This document shows positions 1 to 7,182 of a stretch of 13,756 nt of DNA, in pieces. The notes below the pieces were generated by a model, which did not search any database, had not been told where the DNA came from, and saw only the letters and a program-made list of their open reading frames with translations. Made by a program: the position numbers and the translations under genes. Each line of letters begins with the position of its first letter. Within the stretch, counting starts at the first letter, position 1. Origin of the DNA: an uncultured Actinomyces sp. (GTDB lineage: Bacteria > Actinomycetota > Actinomycetes > Actinomycetales > Actinomycetaceae); NCBI GenBank assembly GCA_937926195.1, contig CALEXZ010000033.1, forward strand, positions 1 through 13,756, written 5' to 3'.

Positions 1-103
1 AGGCGGCCTTCTGCTGGTCGTCGAGGGTGCAGGCACCGCTCGTCTCGGTGATGAGGGCGTAGGACCAGGACCCGTCTGAGAGCGGGGTAGAGATGAGGAA
101 CAT
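1..103 (-). CDS. Possible separately translated C-terminal subunit of the endolysin (partial)
   Basis: An in-frame ATG (codon 186 of the lysin, plus-strand 101-103) is preceded by AAGGAG with 9 nt between it and the ATG, sitting exactly at the end of the Thr-rich linker. The protein would start MFLISTPLSDGSWSYALITE and continue off the left edge. In lysins such as Lys170, CD27L and CTP1L, internal in-frame starts are known to give extra C-terminal cell-wall-binding subunits that assemble with the full-length enzyme. The placement here fits that model. It is an inference from the sequence; the alternative is that the motif merely encodes Lys-Glu-Asn in a linker, or that the second part is an unrelated gene that lost its upstream stop. 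Confidence 0.45.
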   Translation of the reverse strand, partial: MFLISTPLSDGSWSYALITETSGACTLDDQQKAA

Positions 104-658
104 GTTGTGGTTCTCCTTGGTGGTGTTGGTGGTGGTCGGGGTGGTCTGGGTGGGCGCGGTGTCGTCGCCGTCGACGGGCGGGCGCAGGACGTGGGTCCAC
201 GAGCCGTTGAGGGTGTATGGGTGGTCGGTGAAGGACACCACGCGGGTCTCGCCGCCGGTCTGGTCGCCCGGCTCGCCGTGAATGTCGCCGGTCTCAGCGA
301 TCCAGGCTTCTGAGACCTCGTTGTAGCCGGTCACGACGGCGATGTGGCCGACGCCGCCCGACGCCAGCTCAGACAGGAGCGCGTCGCCGACGGCCAGGTT
401 GTCGGGGTAGGGGCCGACGGCGGCGTAGTCCAGGACTGCGAAGCCTCGGGCGATGGAACGCTCCCGGAAGTTGTGGGTGCTGGTGTCCGCCGGGAAGGGC
501 GGGGTCACGCCGCCGGCGTTGTAGGAGTACGCGGCCCCGGACGAGCAGTCCATGCTGCCGCCGTCGTAGATGTCGTTGCGGAAGAGCTGGGAGTAGCCGA
601 TGTAGGCGGCGGCGCACAGCCACCGCATTGTCGCGGCGGACAGGTCGGCGAGTGCCAT
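1..658 (-). CDS. Endolysin, NlpC/P60-like peptidoglycan hydrolase (3' end outside window)
   Basis: I translated this frame by hand from the ATG at 658; it stays open to the window edge (219 complete codons). The N-terminal domain (about residues 1-160) looks like an NlpC/P60-type (C40-like) phage lysin. It has a candidate nucleophile Cys38 in MDCSSGAAY, a candidate catalytic His105 in GHIAVVTG, and a PGDQTGGE segment (130-137) followed by WTHVLRP, a pattern I recall from such lysins. It would cut host peptidoglycan at the end of infection. A Thr/Pro-rich linker (about 164-180) leads to a C-terminal region beginning FLISTPLSDGSWSY, presumably wall-binding but not recognised. The start has AAAGGA 7 nt upstream. 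It is the last gene of the tail block. No holin lies upstream, so one would be expected beyond the left edge. There is no signal peptide. An internal Shine-Dalgarno and ATG occur at the linker (see separate entries). The lysin call is firm; the exact bond cut is not known. Confidence 0.85.
   Translation of the reverse strand, partial: MALADLSAATMRWLCAAAYIGYSQLFRNDIYDGGSMDCSSGAAYSYNAGGVTPPFPADTSTHNFRERSIARGFAVLDYAAVGPYPDNLAVGDALLSELASGGVGHIAVVTGYNEVSEAWIAETGDIHGEPGDQTGGETRVVSFTDHPYTLNGSWTHVLRPPVDGDDTAPTQTTPTTTNTTKENHNMFLISTPLSDGSWSYALITETSGACTLDDQQKAA
101..118 (-). promoter_or_regulatory. Internal ribosome binding site and ATG inside the endolysin
   Basis: Minus strand reads AAGGAGAACCACAACATG. 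AAGGAG is a near-perfect Shine-Dalgarno at good spacing, in frame with the lysin as codons Lys-Glu-Asn-His-Asn-Met. Two other in-frame joints in this window share AAGGAGAAC. Confidence 0.55.
109..126 (-). repeat. 18-bp direct repeat, copy 1 (lysin joint)
   Basis: The minus-strand sequence ACACCACCAAGGAGAACC is identical to the copy at 8241-8258 in the protease/capsid joint. Both copies are in the same reading phase and encode Thr-Thr-Lys-Glu-Asn. It holds the Shine-Dalgarno core. Confidence 0.7.
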
Positions 659-688
659 GGTGGTGTCCTTTCGGTGGTGAGTGGTGGG

Positions 689-1150
689 TTAGGCGATCCA
701 GGTGGCCAGGCCGTAGGCCCACTCGTTGGCGTTGACGGGGAACGCGGCGGTGGGCAGGGCGCAGATGGTGCGCGCGTCGCTGCGGTAGACGAGGGGGCAG
801 GAGTAGGCGCCGAAGTGGATGCTGCCGAGGACGGTCCAGTCCACGGTGGGCACGGCCACGCCTACGGGGATGGTCAGCAGGGAGAACTCGGTGCCCGTGG
901 TGGTGGTGAGTCCGAGGCCGCTGTTGCGCTTGATGGTGATCGGGGCGGTGTGGACGGCGCCGATGGTGGTCAGCCGGCCGGCGGAGTTGTCGAGGGTCCA
1001 GCCGGTGGTGACGGTCAGGGGTGTGGTGGTGGGGGTCTTGATGGCGGCGTCGATGGTCTCGGCGGCGGCCTTGGCGGCGGCGGGGTAGTCGGCGAGGCGG
1101 TCACCGGGCAGGGGGTAGGTGATCTTGAGGGCGGTGGTGGTGGCGGGCAC
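689..1150 (-). CDS. Short tail-fibre or minor tail-like protein
   Basis: The protein has 153 aa and starts at GTG, with GGAAGGAC a few bases upstream. The N-terminus (ITYPLPGDRLADYPAAAKAA, from about residue 10) is like the opening of small phage fibre or minor tail proteins, in which such a segment precedes a beta-rich domain. The remainder (about 40-150) is rich in Thr/Val/Ile strands and ends in NEWAYGLATW, which would suit a small receptor- or glycan-binding domain. It lies between the 610-aa minor tail protein and the lysin, where fibre or receptor-binding genes often sit. There is no signal peptide or membrane segment. I do not recognise a named family. The role (host-surface contact) is inferred from position and composition. 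Confidence 0.6.
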   Translation of the reverse strand: MPATTTALKITYPLPGDRLADYPAAAKAAAETIDAAIKTPTTTPLTVTTGWTLDNSAGRLTTIGAVHTAPITIKRNSGLGLTTTTGTEFSLLTIPVGVAVPTVDWTVLGSIHFGAYSCPLVYRSDARTICALPTAAFPVNANEWAYGLATWIA

Positions 1151-1163
1151 GGGTCTGTCCTTC

Positions 1164-2996
1164 CTATGGGGCGATGGATGCGGTGTGGGCCCAGGTGATG
1201 GCGCCGGTGCGCTGCCAGGTCAGGGCGGTGGGGGTCTCAGCCCAGGTCAGGCCGGCACCCTCGGTGGTCGCGGTGGTCAGGTTCATGGAGATGACCCAGC
1301 GGGGTTTGGTGGCGGTGAGCTCGAGGCTGCCGCCGTCGAGGTAGGCGGTGCGGGTGGGGGCGCCGGGGATCCAGGGTGGGAGGTCGGTGAGGCGGATCGG
1401 GGCGCCCATGCGGCGGGTGGCGTCCAGGACGGCGGCGAGGGTGTGGGGGTCGCAGCGGTCGGGGTTGACGTGGGTGTCCCAGGTCAGTGAGTCCAGCGCC
1501 CATCCGCCGGCGGCGGTCAGGCGGGCGGTGCGTGAGGCGACGGCGTAGGCATCGATGGCGCGCGAGAGGTTGGTGGACACGGAGACCTCGCGCAGCCCGG
1601 CGGTCTTCTGGGCGTCGGGGTCGGCGACGGTGATGGTGCGGTTGGTGAGGGTGGGCTGCTTGCCGTCCTCGCTGACGCCGGGCTCGGTCCAGGTCAGTCG
1701 TGTGCTGGTGATGGCCTGGGCGACGTTGCGGGTGACGCTCACGGAGCGGGTGAGGTGGTGGGCGGAGAGCCGGTAGCCGTCGCTGGTGGTGGGGGCGACG
1801 GTCGCGGGGCCGGTAGCGGGCAGGCTCAGGCGTGACAGGGCGTGCCGGCGGGCGGTGTCCTCCAGTCGCAGGTAGGGGCCGGTGGTGGCGTGGGTGGTGG
1901 CCCACAGCACGGCGCCCGCGCTGGTGGCGGCGGCGGTGAGCAGCTCGGTGACGGTCTGGGCGTCGATGTCGATGGGGGCGAGGTGCCGGGCGCCGGGGGC
2001 GGGGTCGATGATCACGGGGGTGTCCTGGCCGGCGGCGTCGAGGATCGCGGCCACGCGCTGGGTCACGGTGTGCTCGGGCCAGGGGTCGGCGCCGACGCGC
2101 ACGTGGGCGAGACGAGCGAGCAGGTCGGTGGCGGTCAGGGTCAGGACGGGGGCGGTGAGGTTCTGGTCCCACTGCAGGGAGGTGTCGGTGATCTGGCCGT
2201 CGAAGACGGTCGCGGTCAGGGGCGGCAGCGCGGCGGGCGGGGTGATGGTCGCGGAGCGGATGCTCAGGTCGCCGGCGTCGGCCCAGGTGTGGGTGCGGGC
2301 GGTCCAGGGGTCGGTGGTCTGCGCCCAGGTGGGGCCGGCGGGCCACACGCGCAGGGCGAGGCCTACCCAGCAGCCGGCGTGCGCGGTGCTGGTGTGCCAG
2401 CTACCGGTCAGGGTGGTGGTGCTCTGTCCTGCGGTGGTGGTGGCCAGGGCCGGGCCGAGCACGGGCGCGGCGGTGGGGGTGCGCCAGATAGCGGGGTGGA
2501 GGGTGACGGTGACCGGGGCGACGGGGGTGGTGATCTGGGCGGTCAGCACCCAGGTCTGTGCGGGGGCGATGGTGGGCAGCGTGTCCCAGGCGCCGACGGC
2601 GCTGGTGGGCTCGGCCGGCGGGAGGAGCGCGATGGCGGCGGCGGGGCTGGTGGGGGTGATGGTCACGGCCCCGGCGGTGCGGGTGGCGCGGGCGGCGTGG
2701 GTGGTGGTGTGGGTCAGGTCGAGGCTGGTGGGTGCGGCGGAGCCCCACACGGTCACGCTGGCGCTCACGCGCAGGGGCCGGCCGATGGTGAGCATGTCCA
2801 GCAGGGGGCCGGGGGCGCGGGGCAGCAGCAGGCGGGCGGTGCAGGTGGCGGCCTGGGGCTGGGAGAGGGCGTCTGAGCGTCCCCAGGTCACGCGCAGGCC
2901 GGCCAGGGCGGCGGGCGCGGTACCGACGGCGGCGCTGGTGTCAGCGACGCGCTGTCCGGCGACGGCGAGGGTGCAGGTGGCCAGGCGGGTGCTCAT
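1164..2996 (-). CDS. Minor tail protein (tail tip)
   Basis: The protein has 610 aa. The start ATG at 2996 overlaps the tape measure stop as ATGA; the frame stays open further upstream, but only as a shadow of the tape measure gene. Residues 1-85 (with LAGLRVTWGRSD and LLDMLTIGRPLRVSASV) look like the first domain of actinophage tail-tip proteins. Residues about 88-250 form a Thr/Ala/Trp-rich, probably beta-sandwich segment that may bind carbohydrate. The core resumes with FDGQITDTSLQWDQ (from 265), LTLTATDLLARL (from 285) and a C-terminal half ending near residue 570. The tail TATTEGAGLTWAETP and the following repeats of TW (584-602) are low-complexity. Directly after the tape measure gene, this is the expected slot for distal-tail or baseplate proteins. 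The domain boundaries are estimates. Confidence 0.75.
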   Translation of the reverse strand: MSTRLATCTLAVAGQRVADTSAAVGTAPAALAGLRVTWGRSDALSQPQAATCTARLLLPRAPGPLLDMLTIGRPLRVSASVTVWGSAAPTSLDLTHTTTHAARATRTAGAVTITPTSPAAAIALLPPAEPTSAVGAWDTLPTIAPAQTWVLTAQITTPVAPVTVTLHPAIWRTPTAAPVLGPALATTTAGQSTTTLTGSWHTSTAHAGCWVGLALRVWPAGPTWAQTTDPWTARTHTWADAGDLSIRSATITPPAALPPLTATVFDGQITDTSLQWDQNLTAPVLTLTATDLLARLAHVRVGADPWPEHTVTQRVAAILDAAGQDTPVIIDPAPGARHLAPIDIDAQTVTELLTAAATSAGAVLWATTHATTGPYLRLEDTARRHALSRLSLPATGPATVAPTTSDGYRLSAHHLTRSVSVTRNVAQAITSTRLTWTEPGVSEDGKQPTLTNRTITVADPDAQKTAGLREVSVSTNLSRAIDAYAVASRTARLTAAGGWALDSLTWDTHVNPDRCDPHTLAAVLDATRRMGAPIRLTDLPPWIPGAPTRTAYLDGGSLELTATKPRWVISMNLTTATTEGAGLTWAETPTALTWQRTGAITWAHTASIAP

Positions 2997-5140
2997 GCGG
3001 CCACCCGGATGCTGCCGTGGCGCTGCTCGTGGCGGCGGATCGCGTCGAGGATGCGGCGGGCGTCGTCCTCGCTGTGGCCGGCGCCCTCCAGGTGGATGTG
3101 GTAGGTAGGCGCGTAGACGCCGGCGGCACGGGCCAGGCGGCTGCCGGCGTCGAGCTCGGGCACGCTCAGCGAGCCCATGGGGGTGGCCGCGATGTCGGTG
3201 GTCAGGCCGCGCAGGGAGGCGCGCACCGCGCCGTACCTGGACTCCAGGCCTCGGATGAGGCCGTCGATGATCATCTGGCCGGCCGGGGTCAGCAGCACCC
3301 GGTCCAGGGACTCGGGGCCCTTCCAGGACGTGAGGGAGTCGGTGAGGGATGTCAGGGTGTTGCGGACCGAGCCGATCATGTTCTTGATGCCGTCGATGAA
3401 GCCCTGGATCAGGGACCGGCCGGCGGACATGAGGGTGGAGCCGAGGTTGCCCAGGGCGCTGACGGCCTTGGACGGCAGGGACCGGATGAGGCTGATGACG
3501 CTGCTGACGCCCGAGCTGACGGCGCTCTTGGCGCTGGACCACGCGGAGGAGAACAGGCTCATGAGCAGGCCGCCCAGGGCGGACAGCGCCGACCCGATGG
3601 CGCTGATGCCACCGGACACGAGGGCTTTGATGATGCCCCAGGCGCCGGAGACCACGCTGGTGATGGCGCTCCAGGCGCCGGAGACCATCTGCTTGGCGCC
3701 GTCCCACACGGCGCTCCAGTCGCCGGTGAACAGGCCCCGGATGAGGGTGAAGAACCCGGACAGGTAGTCGATGAAGCCGCTGATGAAGCCCATGACCGTG
3801 TCCACGAAGATGCCGGCGACCTCGCTGGCGGTGGAGAAGACCTCGCTGACGATGGGGGCCAGGGTCTGGATGACGGGGGTCAGGGCGCCCTGGATGGTCT
3901 CGATCAGGGGGCCGATCTTCTCGCCGATCCCACCGAGCCGGGTGCCGGCGTCGTCGGCGACGCCACCCAGGTCGGTGAACAGGGTGGTGACGAAGGACAG
4001 GTCGAGGGTGCCCAGCCAGTCGCCGATGCTGGAGACCCACTGCCCCACCTGCGCCAGGCCGTCGGTCAGGGGCGTGAAGTCGGTGCCGTCCACCCACTCC
4101 AGCAGCCCGCCCAGGGCGTCGGACGCGAAGGAGAACACCGCGCTGGCGAGCGGTTCCAGGGCCTCCATGCCCTTGTTCTTCAGGACCTGCCACTTCTCGG
4201 CCGCGTCCATGGTGTCCTGGCCGACACCGAGGATGGTGTCACCGGTGGCGCCGGAGGCGGCCATGAGGTCACCCATGGACAGGGTGCCGGTCTGTAGGGC
4301 CTGGACCATCTGGGCGGCGCCCCGGGTGCCGAACACCTGGCCGGCCACGTCGAGGGCGGCGGCGGTGTCGCCGGCGTCGATGTAGCCCTGCAGCTCGCCG
4401 GTGACCCTGGTGAACGCGGCGGACAGGTCCTCGCCGGGCTGGGCGAGGTTCAGCAGGCCCTTGCGCATGGCCGCGAGGGTGGCGTCGGCGTCCACGCCTG
4501 CCTTGTCGAGCATGCCCACCAGGGCGATGGAGTCAGTGAAGGAGAAGCCCATCTCCTGCAGGGCGAGGGCGTTGCCCTGTACGGAGCCGGCGAGGTCGGT
4601 CATGCCCACGCCGGTGGCCTGGGAGACCCTGAACAGGTCGTCCATCGCGCCCTCGACGGCCTGGCCCTCGATGTGGAACGCGCTGAAGGCGGCGGTCGTG
4701 GTCTCGATGTCCACGTCCTCACCGAGGATGCGGCCGGCCTCCAGGTACTGGGAGGCGACGGTCTGCAACGTGTCACCGGACAGGCCCAGCCGCGTGTTGA
4801 GGTCGGCGACGGTCTGCCCGGCCGCCTCGAAGGACGTGGGGATGGTGGTGGCGACGGCGTGGGCGTCGTCCACCAGCCCCTGCAGGGCGTCACCGGTGGC
4901 GCCGGTGCCCACACGGATGGTGTCCTCAACGTCGTCGAACGTCGATCCGAGGTCGTAGAGGCCCTTGGTGACCGCGACGACGCCTGTGACGAGGGCGCCG
5001 CCGACGGCCAGGGCGCCGGGGCTGATACCGCCCAGCATGCTGCCCAGGCCGCCGGCCTTGTCCTGTGCCTGGCCCAGACCCGCGACCGCCTGCGTGGCGT
5101 CAGCGAGGATGCGGATAGACAGGATGGCGCTCTTAGCCAC
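2993..5140 (-). CDS. Tail tape measure protein
   Basis: The protein has 715 aa and starts at GTG, with GGAGGAGGAGACCC directly upstream; the start overlaps the stop of the chaperone frameshift product. It sets tail length and fills the tail tube. Evidence: it is the longest gene after the tail chaperones, with Ala/Gly-rich hydrophobic stretches (about 41-60, 441-472, 495-530), a TP901-type core with repeated SQATG, AMRKGL and AGVDADATL-like segments (170-230), and repeated GAW/GDW motifs (473-502). The C-terminus (YHIHLEGAGHSEDDARRI, from 680, then RRHEQRH) is the kind of conserved end seen in actinophage tape measures. At roughly 0.15 nm per residue, a tail near 105 nm would follow; this is only a rule-of-thumb inference. 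Confidence 0.92.
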   Translation of the reverse strand: MAKSAILSIRILADATQAVAGLGQAQDKAGGLGSMLGGISPGALAVGGALVTGVVAVTKGLYDLGSTFDDVEDTIRVGTGATGDALQGLVDDAHAVATTIPTSFEAAGQTVADLNTRLGLSGDTLQTVASQYLEAGRILGEDVDIETTTAAFSAFHIEGQAVEGAMDDLFRVSQATGVGMTDLAGSVQGNALALQEMGFSFTDSIALVGMLDKAGVDADATLAAMRKGLLNLAQPGEDLSAAFTRVTGELQGYIDAGDTAAALDVAGQVFGTRGAAQMVQALQTGTLSMGDLMAASGATGDTILGVGQDTMDAAEKWQVLKNKGMEALEPLASAVFSFASDALGGLLEWVDGTDFTPLTDGLAQVGQWVSSIGDWLGTLDLSFVTTLFTDLGGVADDAGTRLGGIGEKIGPLIETIQGALTPVIQTLAPIVSEVFSTASEVAGIFVDTVMGFISGFIDYLSGFFTLIRGLFTGDWSAVWDGAKQMVSGAWSAITSVVSGAWGIIKALVSGGISAIGSALSALGGLLMSLFSSAWSSAKSAVSSGVSSVISLIRSLPSKAVSALGNLGSTLMSAGRSLIQGFIDGIKNMIGSVRNTLTSLTDSLTSWKGPESLDRVLLTPAGQMIIDGLIRGLESRYGAVRASLRGLTTDIAATPMGSLSVPELDAGSRLARAAGVYAPTYHIHLEGAGHSEDDARRILDAIRRHEQRHGSIRVAA

Positions 5141-5545
5141 GGGTCTCCTCCTCCATGATCGCTAGCGCTGTCTCCAGGTAGATGGGGTCGTCGGCGAGCC
5201 ACGCGGCCGGCGGGACGCCGGTGCGCATGGCCAGCACGGTCAGGGCGTACTCAGCGCTTCCGGGCTGGGCGTCGTAGGGTCCGCGCCGATGCCGGCCGGC
5301 TCGCCGTCGGAGGCGGCGAAGTCCAGGACCTGGGTGCGCCAGGCGTCCAGGTCGTCGGCGGCCACGATGCCGGCGCGGGTGGTGGCGGCGAAGGCCAGCA
5401 GCTCGGCGACCTCGGGGTTGTCACCCAGCGGGATGTCGGACAGGCGGGCGATGCGCGCGGCGCGCACCTTGTCGGCGGCCAGCACGCGCACGTGCTCGTG
5501 CACGGTGCCGTCGGCGGTCTCGATGTCGAGGTAGATCTTCTTCAT
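5133..5545 (-). CDS. Tail assembly chaperone GT, -1 frameshift product
   Basis: Between the short chaperone stop (5240-5242) and the tape measure start, the -1 frame is open and ends in TAA at 5133-5135. It encodes a sensible extension: SAEYALTVLAMRTGVPPAAW, then LADDPIYLETALAIMEEE. This has no good start of its own: an ATG at 5228 would give only about 31 codons. A G/GT pair made by -1 frameshifting, directly before the tape measure gene, is the standard arrangement in siphoviruses. If ribosomes slip at CCC/CCT near 5276-5279, the product is 90 residues of G plus 47 of T, 137 aa. The extension would bind tail-tube subunits while the G part wraps the tape measure. The slip position is inferred. 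Confidence 0.7.
5240..5545 (-). CDS. Tail assembly chaperone G-like protein
   Basis: The protein has 101 aa. ATG at 5545 has AAGGAG 6 nt upstream, and the stop of the gp10-like gene lies 1-2 nt before it, so translation is probably coupled. The open frame upstream of this ATG is a shadow of the neighbouring gene. The protein begins MKKIYLDIETADGTVHEHVR, is acidic and mostly helical, and ends in a disordered Pro/Ser/Thr-rich tail (from about 82). Identity rests mainly on size, position between major tail and tape measure genes, and the overlapping -1 frame that continues to the tape measure start. It would help fold and assemble the tail around the tape measure and is normally absent from virions. 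Confidence 0.75.
   Translation of the reverse strand: MKKIYLDIETADGTVHEHVRVLAADKVRAARIARLSDIPLGDNPEVAELLAFAATTRAGIVAADDLDAWRTQVLDFAASDGEPAGIGADPTTPSPEALSTP
5274..5281 (-). promoter_or_regulatory. Candidate -1 ribosomal frameshift site
   Basis: Zero-frame codons read GAC CCT ACG; the -1 frame reads CCC TAC GAC. A Pro-tRNA on CCT could slip back to CCC. No X-XXY-YYZ heptamer is present in the overlap, so the exact site is uncertain; slippage at the final CCC before the TGA is an alternative. Confidence 0.35.
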
Positions 5546-5546
5546 C

Positions 5547-5963
5547 TCATGCTCCTTGGACGTTGGCGAGGATCTGGTTGATGCGCTGCTCGTAGAGGTC
5601 GGACCACTCGGGCTCGGTGGCGCGGGCGGTGTCGGCCAGGAAGGTGTTGGGGCGAATCTCGGACCGGTAGCGGGGGTCGGCGCTCGCGCAGGGCCAGTAG
5701 TGGCGGCCCCAGTGCACGGCGTTGGCGTATGGCACGGCCTTCTTCCCGGCCCGGACGATGGCGGCGGTCTTGGTGCCCGCGCCCCTGACGGTGGCGGCCA
5801 GGGCCCCGCTGCGGGTGGGTACGCGCGCCCCGGTAGCACCGGACACGGTGTCCGCGACCGTCTTGTTGAGGTCCTTGAGGTCGGACAGGTCGTCACCGGC
5901 CTGGCGCAGGGTGCGGCGCAGGGCTGACAGCCCCACGACGCCGTACAGGGGGCCCTGAGCCAT
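5547..5963 (-). CDS. HK97 gp10-like neck/tail-completion protein
   Basis: The protein has 138 aa from the ATG at 5963, one base after the major tail protein stop (TGA G ATG). I chose this start because it is the first ATG after that stop. Features of the HK97 gp10-like family are visible: an N-terminal helical part (GLSALRRTLRQAGDDLSDLK), then RSGALAATVR (51-60), a basic strand segment, YANAVHWGRHYWP (79-91) and NTFLADTA (105-112). Such proteins act at the neck or in completing the tail. In HK97 the gene comes before the major tail gene; here it follows it. It ends in TGA within the Shine-Dalgarno region of the chaperone gene. Confidence 0.7.
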   Translation of the reverse strand: MAQGPLYGVVGLSALRRTLRQAGDDLSDLKDLNKTVADTVSGATGARVPTRSGALAATVRGAGTKTAAIVRAGKKAVPYANAVHWGRHYWPCASADPRYRSEIRPNTFLADTARATEPEWSDLYEQRINQILANVQGA

Positions 5964-5964
5964 C

Positions 5965-6423
5965 TCAGACGTTCTTCGTGGCGTCGTAGTGCTCGGGACG
6001 GCCCACCAGCGTGAACGCGAAGGACGCGGTGTTGGCCTTGCCGGCGTCGCCGCCGACGCTGACCGGGCTGATGACGCACTTGCCCTTGAACGCCAGGGCG
6101 CCCTTGTTGTTGGGGCGGAAGACGAAGGGCAGGGTCGCTCCGGCGTTCTCGTAGGTCCAGGCCACCAGGGACTCCATGGAGAACTCCTGGTAGAACTCGC
6201 CCTCGATGGACCCGGCCCACGTGCCCTCGGGCACGTAGGAGTCACCGGACAGCAGGGGCACCGGGTCCTCGGTCTTGTACTCGGGCTTGAGCTCGGTCTT
6301 GGTGGTCGAGGCGGCGAACTCGCGCTCGCTGCCGGCGGAGCCGAGCTTGAGCGAGCCCGGGCCCAGGTTCTGCGAGATCGGCTTGGTCGGTGAGGACGGC
6401 GTGGGCGTGGTAGCAGCAGACAT
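5965..6423 (-). CDS. Major tail protein (tail tube subunit)
   Basis: The protein has 152 aa. ATG at 6423 is preceded by AAAGG about 8 nt upstream. A disordered Ser/Thr/Pro N-terminus (1-15) is followed by a beta-rich body with LGPGSLKLGSAGSEREFA (20-37), a KTEDPVPLLSGD segment, SIEGEFYQEFSMESLVAWTY (72-91) and FVFRPNNKGALAFKGKCV (99-116). That string of short strands with FRPNN is like TP901-1/lambda-type tube proteins. It lies upstream of the chaperones, as expected. It would polymerise into the tail tube. The family call is from pattern and position; a head-tail joining role is less likely. Confidence 0.72.
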   Translation of the reverse strand: MSAATTPTPSSPTKPISQNLGPGSLKLGSAGSEREFAASTTKTELKPEYKTEDPVPLLSGDSYVPEGTWAGSIEGEFYQEFSMESLVAWTYENAGATLPFVFRPNNKGALAFKGKCVISPVSVGGDAGKANTASFAFTLVGRPEHYDATKNV

Positions 6424-6435
6424 GACGGTGGCCTT

Positions 6436-6816
6436 TCAGGTGGTGGGGTAGCGGCGGGTGAGGGTCAGCAGCCAGGCGGGGGCGGTGGTGGTCTGTGAGC
6501 CGGTCCAGGTGATCGGCTCGGCGTCGCCGACGTCGAGGCTGTCGGTGGTCGTGATCGTGGTCAGCAGCTCGTCCAGCGCCCGGCCGGCAGCGTCCTCGTC
6601 GCCCGTGGGCGCTCCGACGACGGCGGCCTTCCACGTGTAGGCGACGGCGGCGTGGTCGGGGTCCATGCGCGGGGCGGACAGGACCACGGCCGGCGTGCCT
6701 GCCAGCACCGCGCCGGACGCCTCGGGCGCCTGGGTCGTCACGCACACCCGCTCACCGGTCACCGCACGGATGTCGGCGGTCAGGTCCTGGGTCGCGGCCC
6801 ACGGGAACAGCCTCAC
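6436..6816 (-). CDS. Probable tail terminator (head-tail joining) protein
   Basis: The protein has 126 aa and starts at GTG, with AAGGAG 9 nt upstream and the connector stop (TAG) just before it. It has an early charged helix (DLTADIRAVTGERV), a strand-rich middle with ALDELLTTI (80-88) and a C-terminal TAPAWLLTLTRRYPT. This arrangement of a helix, then a strand ending in LTLTRRY, is like phage tail-terminator proteins, which cap the tube and join it to the head. It sits in the slot between connector and major tail genes. A head-closure (stopper) protein remains possible, because no other gene between capsid and tail proteins fills that role. Confidence 0.5.
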   Translation of the reverse strand: MRLFPWAATQDLTADIRAVTGERVCVTTQAPEASGAVLAGTPAVVLSAPRMDPDHAAVAYTWKAAVVGAPTGDEDAAGRALDELLTTITTTDSLDVGDAEPITWTGSQTTTAPAWLLTLTRRYPTT

Positions 6817-6832
6817 TGTGGTCTCTCCTTCT

Positions 6833-7174
6833 CTAGGCGATGGCGGGGCCGGTGTAGCGGGCCAGGAGCGGGTAGGCGGGTGCGAGCGGGTCGCGGTTGA
6901 TGCGGACCGGTGCGGTGCTGACCTCGGTGTCCTCGAAGCCGGTGATGCCGTTGCGGGCGGTGCGCCGGTGGTAGAGGTCGGCGCCGACCTCGAGGTAGGC
7001 GCGGGCCAGGACCGGGGAGGGCACGCGGTCGCGGTTGGTGGCCAGGTAGGCGTCGACGAGGGCGGTGGCCTGGGTCGCGCAGGCGGTCAGGTAGCCGGCG
7101 GCGGGGCCGGTGGGGGTGGTTCCGACGAAGGCGGCGAGCTCGTTGGCCAGGGAGGCCGTGGCGGTGTCGGTCAT
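6833..7174 (-). CDS. Head-tail connector, HK97 gp6-like
   Basis: The protein has 113 aa. ATG at 7174 follows the capsid stop by 8 nt and lacks a clear Shine-Dalgarno, so it probably relies on coupled reinitiation. It is all-helical with VPSPVLARAYLEVGADLYHR (51-70), NGITGFED (75-82) and VRINRDPLAPAYPLLARY (90-107). The last two segments resemble those of actinophage gp6-like connectors, which form a ring under the portal. The position right after the major capsid gene agrees. Confidence 0.78.
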   Translation of the reverse strand: MTDTATASLANELAAFVGTTPTGPAAGYLTACATQATALVDAYLATNRDRVPSPVLARAYLEVGADLYHRRTARNGITGFEDTEVSTAPVRINRDPLAPAYPLLARYTGPAIA

Positions 7175-7182
7175 GGTGGTCG

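Noticed and set aside
1164..4193. A single 1009-aa minus-strand protein covering the minor tail protein and part of the tape measure
   Set aside because: The first about 400 codons are a Arg/Pro/His-rich shadow of the tape measure gene. The ATGA overlap at 2993-2996 marks the real start.
344..4385. Long plus-strand open frames, such as 344-1198, 1842-2876, 1882-3108, 3017-4297
   Set aside because: They are Gly/Ala/Val/Arg-rich, lack recognisable domains and lie opposite well-supported minus-strand genes. High G+C leaves few stops in these frames.
5226..5237. Independent start (ATG 5228 or GTG 5237) for the T extension
   Set aside because: It would leave a protein of about 31-34 residues without a Shine-Dalgarno; a -1 frameshift from G matches the usual arrangement.
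5240..6220. A 326-aa protein ending in the chaperone G
   Set aside because: Upstream of ATG 5545 the frame is a shadow of the gp10-like and major tail genes; a strong Shine-Dalgarno supports 5545.
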